This document shows, one piece after another, positions 23,662 through 31,818 of a DNA stretch of 60,212 nt. Position numbers and translations under genes: made by a program. The notes beneath the pieces were generated by a model. That model did no database searches, was not told the origin of the DNA, and saw only the letters and a program-made list of their open reading frames with translations. The stretch covers positions 1-60,212 of the forward strand of contig CAZIKF010000030.1 of assembly GCA_964539825.1 (NCBI GenBank), in the 5' to 3' direction. This DNA comes from CAZIKF01 sp964539825 (lineage in GTDB: Bacteria; Muiribacteriota; UBA6191). How positions within the stretch are numbered: the stretch's first letter is position 1; the number at the start of each line of letters is the position of its first letter.

Positions 23662-25107
23662 TTAAAAATGGTCGCCGACAAAGAATACATCGCCGGACGG
23701 GGCCGTTACGGTCAGGAGAAAGAGTTCCTCAGACCGGACGCTAACCGTATCAAAATAATTTGAAATATTCAAAGCATTTCTTTGTGGCAAAAGAAGGCTA
23801 ATCGTCGATCCAACCAGCTTACGGACAGTAGAGCCCTCAGGAGCCTTAAACTCAATCCGGACCAGGCCATTTGAATCTCCTGATGGAGGCAACTCTACTT
23901 CATAGGAGTAGTCCATGATTGAGGGGCTTAGAATTTCTTCATTCAGGTTTTCCTGGTAGCCATCTTTGGATAGATAAAGAGACCATGGATTGGAGTGGGT
24001 TCCAAAGCTATTTTCCGCTTCAATGATCCAAACCGATGGATATATTTTCTTCATGACGTCAGCACTGAGAGGAATTAATCTGCAATAGAGATTATCGTCG
24101 GGTTTTGAATCACCTGTGATTTGCCGTCCTTCTCTATTCTCGTCCAGGTCCCTGAGAGAACCATCATCAAATAGCTCCCATCTAATCTTCTCTTTTTTGT
24201 TTTGAAATACCCGCAAGACTACTCTTTCAATCTTTGCTCCACCGGCTGGGTGAACGCTGGCCGAGATCTTTAGCAAGTCACCCAACTGCCCTGTCGTGGA
24301 TTCTCCAATTCGAAACTTATTTTCAACCTTTACCTTTTCTATGACTGGGTTTTGGAGTTTTCCCAGCAACAAATCCTGTAACTCCGCTCCATTGAGGATT
24401 CCATCCTCATCTCGATCGGGATCCAGATTGTCTCGGTAGTCAAAAATTCCATCTCCGTCATCATCTCGGTCCCTGGAATCGGGAATTCCATCTTCGTCAT
24501 CGTCAGGATCTTCTTCATCTGGAATCAGGTCATAATCGGCATCGAACCTAAACCCGATCTCTCCTCCCCCCTTGCGCCAGAAGACAAATCCCCTATAGAA
24601 GATTTCGGTCAGGGAGCTATCAAACCGTCCATGAATCCAGTTGTGGTAATGAGACCTGGTCAATCCCGGAAACCTACCTCCTTCAACAATATGATAGCCA
24701 TTAAAATCCCGTGAAAAGGGTCCGTGCTCCGGCCCATTCCAAACGATTTTCAGGCTGGTCAACTCCTTTAACTTTATGCCAACCTCTCCCTCATAGAGCT
24801 TTCTTTTGGGTGGAAGTACTAGTGCAAATTTATAATTTCCTTCGGGGATGTCCGGCCACTCCAAGGTGTGCTCTGTAAATCTTCTTGTCTTCTTGTACCT
24901 ATGTCCCTGTAAGCGAAGAATGAGTTGGGATGGTAGGAGTTTTGTGAGTCGACCGATTCCTGGTGGAGAGTCTGAAAGATCAAGGGTAATGGATAAATTC
25001 CCAAAACCCCTTAGTTCTTCGGACCATGAAACTCCCAGGTGGATGAAAAAGGTTAGGACTAGAAGAAAATGGAGTGGGGAAAGAGCCAGACTAGGAAAGA
25101 TCTTCAT
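23662..25107 (-). CDS. Secreted protein with thrombospondin type 3 calcium repeats
   Basis: About 481 residues from ATG 25107 (ATG 25110 just before it). The signal peptide is about residues 1-28. A beta-rich N-terminal part comes first. An Asp-rich array follows near residues 195-245 (DPDDDEDGIPDSRDRDDDGDG), the calcium-binding TSP3 repeat. Immunoglobulin-like segments end the protein. The start lies inside the end of the acidic repeat gene, an overlap of about 17 bases, so translation is probably coupled. It is likely surface-exposed and stabilised by calcium. Confidence 0.82.
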   Translation of the reverse strand: MKIFPSLALSPLHFLLVLTFFIHLGVSWSEELRGFGNLSITLDLSDSPPGIGRLTKLLPSQLILRLQGHRYKKTRRFTEHTLEWPDIPEGNYKFALVLPPKRKLYEGEVGIKLKELTSLKIVWNGPEHGPFSRDFNGYHIVEGGRFPGLTRSHYHNWIHGRFDSSLTEIFYRGFVFWRKGGGEIGFRFDADYDLIPDEEDPDDDEDGIPDSRDRDDDGDGIFDYRDNLDPDRDEDGILNGAELQDLLLGKLQNPVIEKVKVENKFRIGESTTGQLGDLLKISASVHPAGGAKIERVVLRVFQNKKEKIRWELFDDGSLRDLDENREGRQITGDSKPDDNLYCRLIPLSADVMKKIYPSVWIIEAENSFGTHSNPWSLYLSKDGYQENLNEEILSPSIMDYSYEVELPPSGDSNGLVRIEFKAPEGSTVRKLVGSTISLLLPQRNALNISNYFDTVSVRSEELFLLTVTAPSGDVFFVGDHF

Positions 25108-27103
25108 CATCGAGATTGATTTCAATTGCATCGAGATCAATCTCCTGTACATCCTCTTCCTCATCAACAGGGAGTTCCATTTGGGTATCAAGACTTAGTG
25201 CGATCCCCGTTCCCCCTGAATCTGAGTCCAGATCATCATCAATTTCGATGTCGTCCAGATTGATTGAAAGATCTTCATCCTCTAGCGGAGCACCAACTTC
25301 GGTGGCTTCTTCTCCAAGAGAGATAGGAGTATCTTCTACATCCATCGAGATTTCAAGATCATCGCCGTAATCCTGGACTTCTTCCGAATCTCCAATAGAT
25401 ATATCATCCAGGGACACAGGCTCCTCAAGATCTCCATAGTCCGGTAAATCCGCTGAACCGTCTCCAAATTCATCTGAGGCTTCACCGAATTCACCAGCCT
25501 GTGGCAACTCAGCACCATCACTTTCCAGGGAATCCGAAGGAGCGGCATATTCATCCCCATACTCCTGAGAAACAGACTCATCATAGGGCTGGTCCTGACC
25601 ATAGTCCTGGTAGTCCTCAACACCGGGCTCTTGTTGAACATACTCTTCCTGGGCTGCATACTCGCCCTGGGGAGGGTCCATGTACTGGTCTTGGTCTAAA
25701 GGGGCAAGACCTGGATCATCCTCAGCTGAATAATCTACCGCTTGCTCATCAGAATAAGTGCCTGCTTCATACTCCTGGTATTCCTCTGTCCCTGGTTCCA
25801 CATATGCCTCTGAATCTGTTTGTGCAACTTCCTGCTGTTCATACCCATCATCATAGGCTGGCTGCTCATACCCATCATCATAGGCCGGCTGCTCATACCC
25901 TTCCTGGTAAGAATCTTCGGCGTAGGGGTCCACTTCCTGTTCCTGAACAGGATCGCTATAAGCGTCTTCATAAACCTCTTCTGCCGGCTGAACCTGACCA
26001 TCATGAGTCTCTTCCATAGCCATGGAATCAGCAGAGTATTCGGGTTCCATAGGCTGTTCTGATTCTTGAAACCCAGTTGATTGTAGAAAGGCTTCACCGG
26101 AATCTACTTCCTCTGAAAGTTCTTGAGATTCTGCTTCTTGCTCTTGAAATATAGACTCTGTGTGTGAAGATGAGGATCCATCAAAGGAAGTATCAAAGGG
26201 TTCCTCAGCCGCCCCAACTTCCTGTTCATAAGAAGCTATCTCAGAAGCACTCAACGCTTCTTCATCCGTTTCCGAGGCGTTCATATCAAGGCTTTCGTGG
26301 GAATCGGGAGGGACCGGCATACTACCTGACATCTCTTCAAGACCTTCGACTCCTTCGAGATCGGCATCTTCAATTAATCGCCGTCGATCTTCCTGCCTTT
26401 GCTCCAAGATATTGAATTGTCTTCCAAAATCGGATAGATCCTGAACGCCATGATCAATAGGCTGTTCCTCTGCCACATCCGCACTAAGATCTTCACTGTC
26501 TTCCGTCTCTAGGACAAGGTCCATTACGTCGGCCTGAGCTTCTCTTACTTTAAGGGGAGTTTCAAGTTCCAAGGAATGATTTTCAGCCAGGGCACCATTT
26601 CGCTGATCTAAATCTCGGACTCTCGCTTTCCAATATTCCTCAAACTGACTCATTCTGGAAGGGAAGAACTTCTTGTCATAGCGCATCAAAACCATGAGTT
26701 CGTCGAGAGAAAACTTTTCGAACTGAAAGTCAAAGGCCTTTCCATCTTCATCCTGAAACATTGAGCGCAGCTCATCCATCTCATCTACGAGGTCATCTGT
26801 CAGAACAACTGAGATTTCATCCAGCCCTCGAATCAACTTTCCCAATTCCTCAAGATGAATTTCGATTTCAAGCTTGGTTTCTTCGATTTGTCCAACAATT
26901 GAAGCAACCTGCTTAAATGGCTTCTCGACAGACTCCAGTGCGGTCAACTTTGACATCACGGTCTGAATTTCAGCCATGATGCCTAAACTTGCCTGGAAGT
27001 CATCCTTGGAATAAGCCCCATCGAAATCTTTCTTAAGATTGAGTTTCCGATCTTGGAGCTTTCGGTAGATTACATCAAATTTTGTCTCATAATATGAAGA
27101 CAT
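25091..27103 (-). CDS. Long acidic coiled-coil/repeat protein, unknown
   Basis: 670 residues without signal peptide or membrane segment. Residues 1-220 are helical coiled coil. The rest is low-complexity and strongly acidic, with YEQPAYDDG repeated in tandem and a C-terminal set of short strands of the type SLDDISIG, LSINLDDIEIDDD and EIDLDAIEINLDDED. I know no family with this make-up. Long acidic C-termini occur in scaffold proteins of envelope and motility machines, but a role is not shown. It is central to the 30.1-23.7 kb gene run and overlaps its downstream neighbour. Confidence 0.78.
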   Translation of the reverse strand: MSSYYETKFDVIYRKLQDRKLNLKKDFDGAYSKDDFQASLGIMAEIQTVMSKLTALESVEKPFKQVASIVGQIEETKLEIEIHLEELGKLIRGLDEISVVLTDDLVDEMDELRSMFQDEDGKAFDFQFEKFSLDELMVLMRYDKKFFPSRMSQFEEYWKARVRDLDQRNGALAENHSLELETPLKVREAQADVMDLVLETEDSEDLSADVAEEQPIDHGVQDLSDFGRQFNILEQRQEDRRRLIEDADLEGVEGLEEMSGSMPVPPDSHESLDMNASETDEEALSASEIASYEQEVGAAEEPFDTSFDGSSSSHTESIFQEQEAESQELSEEVDSGEAFLQSTGFQESEQPMEPEYSADSMAMEETHDGQVQPAEEVYEDAYSDPVQEQEVDPYAEDSYQEGYEQPAYDDGYEQPAYDDGYEQQEVAQTDSEAYVEPGTEEYQEYEAGTYSDEQAVDYSAEDDPGLAPLDQDQYMDPPQGEYAAQEEYVQQEPGVEDYQDYGQDQPYDESVSQEYGDEYAAPSDSLESDGAELPQAGEFGEASDEFGDGSADLPDYGDLEEPVSLDDISIGDSEEVQDYGDDLEISMDVEDTPISLGEEATEVGAPLEDEDLSINLDDIEIDDDLDSDSGGTGIALSLDTQMELPVDEEEDVQEIDLDAIEINLDDEDLS

Positions 27104-27188
27104 GAGTCAGTCCCAAACCATCGCTAGAAATCTCTAAGACTATCGACAATTTCTCGTAAGAATTAACACAATTTGATATGGAATTCTC

Positions 27189-28283
27189 CTACCAGGAGTC
27201 TTCAAGCTCTTCCAGGATTTTTCTACGGTCCTCTTTCATTTCCAACTTTTCGAATGCAACCTCGCTCAATTGCTCAAGCTCCCTTTGGGTAGAATGTAAT
27301 GACTCTGCCTTCTGAGAGATCAAAAAAGACTCCAAGTTTTCGAGTTTTAAGAGGTTTGTTTCAATCAGTTCGTGAATTCTACGCTCTTCCACACAAAGAG
27401 TCTCCATTCTTTCTTTCCAAAATTTCATTTGGCGGCTTTTTTCAGGAGAATGCTTTGTTTCCTGGAAAGTCTCTTCAGTCAAATGGACAACTCCGCCTTC
27501 TGAGGAAATCCTAACCTTCCTGACTCTCAAGAATTCGTAGAGTTCGTTCCCTTGCTCCAACAGCAACTGATTATGGGCCAGAATTCGATGAGTGGTTTCT
27601 TTCAGCTCTAACTCCCGAGACAAAATGGGTTCTATCCTCTTTTGAATCCCTTTCTGTCTAAGAGCAAGTTCACCATAAGCCTCTCCCAGTTGATCCAGAG
27701 GGAATTCTCTTCCGCTGAGCGCTATGTTCACACTTCGCCTGCTCAAACCATCCCAGCAGCACATTAGAGCCGCTCCAGCCAGGGCAGTGGGGAGAAAAGA
27801 AGGAAAAGGCGCTAACAATGCACTGAGATATACCCATTCCATCAACCATAAAGACAGCCCACCAAAAACAACCGTACTCATCACCAAGATAAAAATTTCC
27901 TTCCACTTGAGTCGCTGATGAGGTTGCGGAGAATGTAGGAAAGGATAGCCAAGGGGGCAGGCTTGAGCGAATCCGAGCAGGGCAAAGAAGGAGAGGACAC
28001 CAACAGTTCTATCCAAAGGAACCAGGTAGAGTAAAATAGTGGTTGCCAGGCCAATATCGAGAACCTTTGTGAACCGAGATCTAGATGGCTCTAGTAGAAT
28101 AGGGGCAAAAAAAGTTAAAGAACAGATCAGCGGCCAAAATGCTTGAAATTGGGGACCGTAACTCATCATCAGAAGAGATACCGGAAAGAGAATCAAATAG
28201 GCACCTATTCCTCTCACATAGTGAATAGGCTGATTCTTATTCCCTTTTAGATCAGTGGATACTAAATTTGACTCGGTTTGCAC
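27189..28283 (-). CDS. Multi-pass membrane protein with C-terminal coiled coil
   Basis: 364 residues. Five to six hydrophobic segments lie in the first 175 residues, then about 190 residues of charged coiled coil that end in EELEDSW. The coiled coil is probably cytoplasmic. The GTG start at 28283 lies 32 bases inside the VWA gene, so the two are coupled. It has a weak ribosome binding site, and an internal start is possible. No family recognised. Confidence 0.7.
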   Translation of the reverse strand: MQTESNLVSTDLKGNKNQPIHYVRGIGAYLILFPVSLLMMSYGPQFQAFWPLICSLTFFAPILLEPSRSRFTKVLDIGLATTILLYLVPLDRTVGVLSFFALLGFAQACPLGYPFLHSPQPHQRLKWKEIFILVMSTVVFGGLSLWLMEWVYLSALLAPFPSFLPTALAGAALMCCWDGLSRRSVNIALSGREFPLDQLGEAYGELALRQKGIQKRIEPILSRELELKETTHRILAHNQLLLEQGNELYEFLRVRKVRISSEGGVVHLTEETFQETKHSPEKSRQMKFWKERMETLCVEERRIHELIETNLLKLENLESFLISQKAESLHSTQRELEQLSEVAFEKLEMKEDRRKILEELEDSW

Positions 28284-29274
28284 AGCTTTTTACGTTTCCT
28301 TCCAAGATGTCTGTGAAAGTAAGCTCGAAATCAATCTCTGGAATATCAAGTGTTCTCAGAGGTAACTTCCATTCAACTACGTCCTGCATCCAGGTACGCT
28401 TCAGACTCCAAAAGAGTGGGCTGCGTTCTGTCCCGGGAAAATCCCAGGCCCTATCCACAGGATCGTCTCCCAGGAAGGAAACTCTTAGCTCTAAACCCCG
28501 AATCCTTGGGAATTCATGAGGTCCCAGAATTTCTTTAAATACCTGCCATAATTCTCTATTTTCAAGACTAAAAACAGAACCGCCGCTAGCGGTCGAAATC
28601 TCTGAAAGCAATGTCTCGTTGCTTTCTTGGGACCAGGCAAGAACATCAATTGTCGCACCGCTCCGTCCAAGAGAGTAAGCAAGATTTCGAAAGGTATCAG
28701 GATCCACGGACCCAAGCGTGGGCCTCCCATCAGAAACAAGAATCACATGACTTGGAGGAAACTCATATTTTTCCAGAACCTCCAAAAGTGTCTTCAGCGC
28801 TAACTCAAGATGAGTACCTCCACCAGGCCTCATTGAAGACAAGGTGCTACTTAACTTCTTCGAGGAGCCAGGTTCCACTGAAAACCAGTTAACTTCGGAG
28901 TCGTAGAACATCAACAGGGTCTTTGCGGAATCCTTACCAGACATCTCAACAAGCCCTTCAACCTCATGCATCAAGGGTTGCCACAGCGACTGGACGCTGC
29001 TGCTTTTATCTATCAGGAGAATCTTCCAGGGAAGGTTCTCTTCTATTTTACGAGCTGACTCTCTCTGTAGGATCTTGATTGTAAGCAGCCCATCCCTTTT
29101 TAGTGGAAGGAGACCAAATTCAATCTTTTTTAGCGGGGAATCACAAGGGGTCGACAGTGTAGAACTTTTATTCCTCTCATATAAATACTCATAGGGAAAT
29201 CGTAAATTCAACGCATCCACAGGTACAAAAAATAGAAACAGAGAAAAAAGTGAACCAATCCATTTAGCCTGCAT
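28252..29274 (-). CDS. Secreted von Willebrand A domain protein
   Basis: 340 residues with a signal peptide (about 1-21). The VWA domain covers about residues 83-245. The metal-ion site is visible as DKSSS (near 88, D-x-S-x-S), GGGTH and SDGRP. Such domains bind protein ligands through a divalent ion. The start lies 11 bases inside the HAD gene, and the next gene overlaps the end. The product is periplasmic or on the surface, and the partner may be one of the two proteins encoded downstream. Confidence 0.85.
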   Translation of the reverse strand: MQAKWIGSLFSLFLFFVPVDALNLRFPYEYLYERNKSSTLSTPCDSPLKKIEFGLLPLKRDGLLTIKILQRESARKIEENLPWKILLIDKSSSVQSLWQPLMHEVEGLVEMSGKDSAKTLLMFYDSEVNWFSVEPGSSKKLSSTLSSMRPGGGTHLELALKTLLEVLEKYEFPPSHVILVSDGRPTLGSVDPDTFRNLAYSLGRSGATIDVLAWSQESNETLLSEISTASGGSVFSLENRELWQVFKEILGPHEFPRIRGLELRVSFLGDDPVDRAWDFPGTERSPLFWSLKRTWMQDVVEWKLPLRTLDIPEIDFELTFTDILEGNVKSCANRVKFSIH

Positions 29275-30079
29275 CGTTCATCTCCATTTTCAATCGTGCA
29301 AGAATTTCAAATACTCCCTCGAAAACAAAATCCGGTTGGGAGCCCCACCTCTCAACATCTTCCAAAGTTGCCTCACCAGACAGAACTAAAGCAGTCAGAA
29401 TGCCGGCCCTTTTCCCCATTTCCATATCTGTATACAACCGGTCTCCAACCATCATGAATTGCCTTTCTCCTTCCTTCATTAGATCGGCGGCAAGTTCTAC
29501 CAACAGGTGTGAGGGCTTCCCGATGACAACTGGATCTCTCGAAGTACTGGCTTTGAATAAGGAGATAAATGCCCCGCAATCGGGAATGCTTCCCTCAAGA
29601 GTTGGGCAAACCAGGTCAGGATGTGTCGCGATATAGGGAATGCCCTTTAGAAGTAAATGATGCGCTATCTCCAGTTTTTCATAACTCAAGGTCTTATCGA
29701 AGGACAACACCACTGCTTCGGGATTCGAGGAGGTCATTTGGATTCCTCCATCCTCAAATTCCGACTCTAATGCTGGAGTCCCCAAAAGATAGACTCTTGA
29801 GATCTCCTTTCGCTTCAGGTACACAATGGTAGCTACGCCCGAGGTAAGAATCTGCTCTCGCCTGATTAAAAAGCCCATGGTTTCCAGCCTGGTCACATAA
29901 CGATCACGAGACTCAGAGGAATTGTTGGTAACAAGGCAAAAAGGGATTTTTTGCTTGTAAAGAAATTCCAGAAATTCAATTGCGCCTTTAAGGGGAGAGT
30001 TGTCCAAATACAGGGTTCCGTCCATATCCAGGAGAAAGCCTAGTTCTTGAAACCGGGTAGATGGATGATCTGGTGCCAT
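29264..30079 (-). CDS. HAD phosphatase, NagD-like (type IIA)
   Basis: About 271 residues from the ATG at 30079. HAD motif I is FLLDMDGTLYLD and motif II VTNNSS. Motif III's lysine is in IGKPSHLL, and motif IV is VGDRLYTDM. A C2-type cap fits the NagD/PGP group, which dephosphorylates sugar phosphates or nucleotides. AAGAGATCAATT precedes the ATG. It is the first gene of the overlapping run with the VWA protein, although its job need not be related. Confidence 0.9.
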   Translation of the reverse strand: MAPDHPSTRFQELGFLLDMDGTLYLDNSPLKGAIEFLEFLYKQKIPFCLVTNNSSESRDRYVTRLETMGFLIRREQILTSGVATIVYLKRKEISRVYLLGTPALESEFEDGGIQMTSSNPEAVVLSFDKTLSYEKLEIAHHLLLKGIPYIATHPDLVCPTLEGSIPDCGAFISLFKASTSRDPVVIGKPSHLLVELAADLMKEGERQFMMVGDRLYTDMEMGKRAGILTALVLSGEATLEDVERWGSQPDFVFEGVFEILARLKMEMNDAG

Positions 30080-30167
30080 AATTGATCTCTTAGACAAGCT
30101 AAAGGCTTCCTGGGTTCCCTGCTACCAAAAAAGGAACGCCATCTCTCACCTATGATACCATTGCCGC

Positions 30168-30518
30168 ATGATGAAAGATGCTACTGAGCACAGACCCTGG
30201 GGCTCCTTTACTGACCTTTATCGAACTGAATCTACACGGGTAAAGTCTCTGCAGATCATGCCCGGCCACAGACTGAGTTTACAGTCCCATAAAAAACGCT
30301 CTGAGACCTGGGTGATCATCCGTGGAACCGCTTCCATTGAGATCAATGGCGAGATTCTTCAAAGGGAACCTGGCGAGAATATCTTTATTCCCTGCGGCAG
30401 CAAACACAGGCTGGAAAACAGATCTGGTGAACTTCTCGAAGTCATCGAAATACAAACTGGGGACTCTTTTGAAGAGACTGACATAACCCGCTATGAAGAT
30501 GATTATCAAAGGGCTTGA
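30168..30518 (+). CDS. Cupin, mannose-6-phosphate isomerase type II domain
   Basis: 116 residues: one cupin barrel. HRPWGSF, MPGHRLSLQSHKKRSETWVIIRGT and GENIFIPCGSKHRLEN are the C-terminal isomerase half of ManC-type enzymes, with the metal-binding His and Glu in place. It interconverts mannose-6-phosphate and fructose-6-phosphate, or a similar hexose phosphate. It diverges from the HAD gene. The neighbourhood of capsule genes fits a sugar-nucleotide role. Confidence 0.88.
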   Translation: MMKDATEHRPWGSFTDLYRTESTRVKSLQIMPGHRLSLQSHKKRSETWVIIRGTASIEINGEILQREPGENIFIPCGSKHRLENRSGELLEVIEIQTGDSFEETDITRYEDDYQRA

Positions 30519-30675
30519 TTGAGCCGATATGCTGAAATTTTGATCCACACTGCTGGCTGCAAAGCCCGATACTCTGCTCATCCGCCTCGAAATTAGCTAT
30601 GCTAGTTCCTTCGTTGTCTTCACAGGTCTCGAACTTTTCGCTCAGCCATGAGGTCCAAAATTTCAACACATCGAC

Positions 30676-31206
30676 TCAACGATTTATTTTAGAAAGTAGC
30701 TCTTTCAGAGCATATTTGGTTTTTGCTGGGAATCTCTCTAGTGGATAGTACTTCCCGATCTGTTCCAGTACTTCTTCATAGGTTTCCAGATTCAGGTATC
30801 TGATTAGAAAGCGCACATCTTCTACATCGTGGAATTCCGCTCCAATGCGCATAGCCAAACATTTCATTGCCAAAAGATAGAACGGAGTAGCGGTAAAAAC
30901 CTTCAGGTTTTCAAGATTCAGGTACGGTTTATAGTCTCCTGCTTCCGATAGGAACCCTTTTACCCCATCGTTGAGCCACTTTTCTCCAATTTTTTCCTTT
31001 CTACCAATTTTTCCTGCAATAGCCCTGATTTCACTGGAGGGATGAAAGACCGCATCTATATCAACAGTGGAATCCCGAGACTCGTAAACCAAACACATGA
31101 CGGCTCCACCCACGAGAAACAGTTCCCCGCAAATACTCTGTTTCTTGAGCTGCCGATCAAGTTCACAGAAGAGATCCTTGATCTGTCTGGAAGTTAGCTG
31201 TGTCAT
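30676..31206 (-). CDS. AbiEii/DUF6036-like nucleotidyltransferase
   Basis: 176 residues. LFLVGGAVMCLVYESRDSTVDIDAVF near residues 30-54 is the nucleotidyltransferase site (GG, then D-x-D). The family includes toxins or antitoxins of AbiE and related systems. The upstream partner gene at 31223 lies 16 bases away on the same strand. It probably belongs to a toxin-antitoxin or defence pair, but which member poisons is not shown. Confidence 0.75.
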   Translation of the reverse strand: MTQLTSRQIKDLFCELDRQLKKQSICGELFLVGGAVMCLVYESRDSTVDIDAVFHPSSEIRAIAGKIGRKEKIGEKWLNDGVKGFLSEAGDYKPYLNLENLKVFTATPFYLLAMKCLAMRIGAEFHDVEDVRFLIRYLNLETYEEVLEQIGKYYPLERFPAKTKYALKELLSKINR

Positions 31207-31222
31207 TATGTACGCGATCTAA

Positions 31223-31717
31223 TCAGACCCTGTCTCCCAAAGTTGCATCCATAAAGAGATTCCTACGGCGAAAGACAAGTGGAGATCTGAGCAACAGATA
31301 CTCTTTCAGACTCTTCAAATCTGTGCCAAAATACGGTTCCGAATAAGGCTGGATCCAGCTCGTCCATCTGGGTGGCTCGACCCCAAGCTGTTCCGCGCGA
31401 TACTCAATCATTGCGGCAAGATAGTTATAGCTCATCGTGTTCTTGTAGGGTTGGTGAAGTTCTAATTGTTGGAGTTGTGCAGCATCCAATTCCCTTAGAA
31501 AATCATGAAGATTTGCGAACAGGTGGCTCGACAATTTTGAGGAGCCACCTAATTGAGCGGTCAGCTCCAGAAAATACTCCTGCACTGCAGGAATACATCG
31601 TTCAAGTATCCAGGAAGACATGTCCTGATTTGATTTCATAGCAAGATCCTGGATGATTTCCTTTTGACTTGGAGTGACTCTTAATTGAATGGTCTGGCTT
31701 TTGGAAGCTCGTTTCAT
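31223..31717 (-). CDS. Small ribbon-helix-helix-like partner protein
   Basis: 164 residues. The start, KRASKSQTIQLRVTPSQKEII, looks like a ribbon-helix-helix DNA-binding strand and helix of the DUF1778/CopG type. The remaining helical part, with LFANLHDFLRELDAAQLQQL and a tail PRWTSWIQPYSEPYFG, is not recognised. It precedes the nucleotidyltransferase by 16 bases, so it is the likely antitoxin/regulator of the pair. Confidence 0.68.
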   Translation of the reverse strand: MKRASKSQTIQLRVTPSQKEIIQDLAMKSNQDMSSWILERCIPAVQEYFLELTAQLGGSSKLSSHLFANLHDFLRELDAAQLQQLELHQPYKNTMSYNYLAAMIEYRAEQLGVEPPRWTSWIQPYSEPYFGTDLKSLKEYLLLRSPLVFRRRNLFMDATLGDRV

Positions 31718-31818
31718 GACTCCATTATGATAGTTTCTGAATAACTGTCAATACATATGCACTGACAAGGTCTGCGGACCTACAATTTATTGATTAGTGC
31801 CTGGACTTGATCTCGATA

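Noticed and set aside
25816..25903. DNA tandem repeat as a regulatory array
   Set aside because: It encodes the YEQPAYDDG protein repeats; the coding explanation is enough.
25501..26415. Plus-strand frames of 172 and 83 codons
   Set aside because: Shadows of the acidic repeat gene; rich in His/Pro as expected for its complement.
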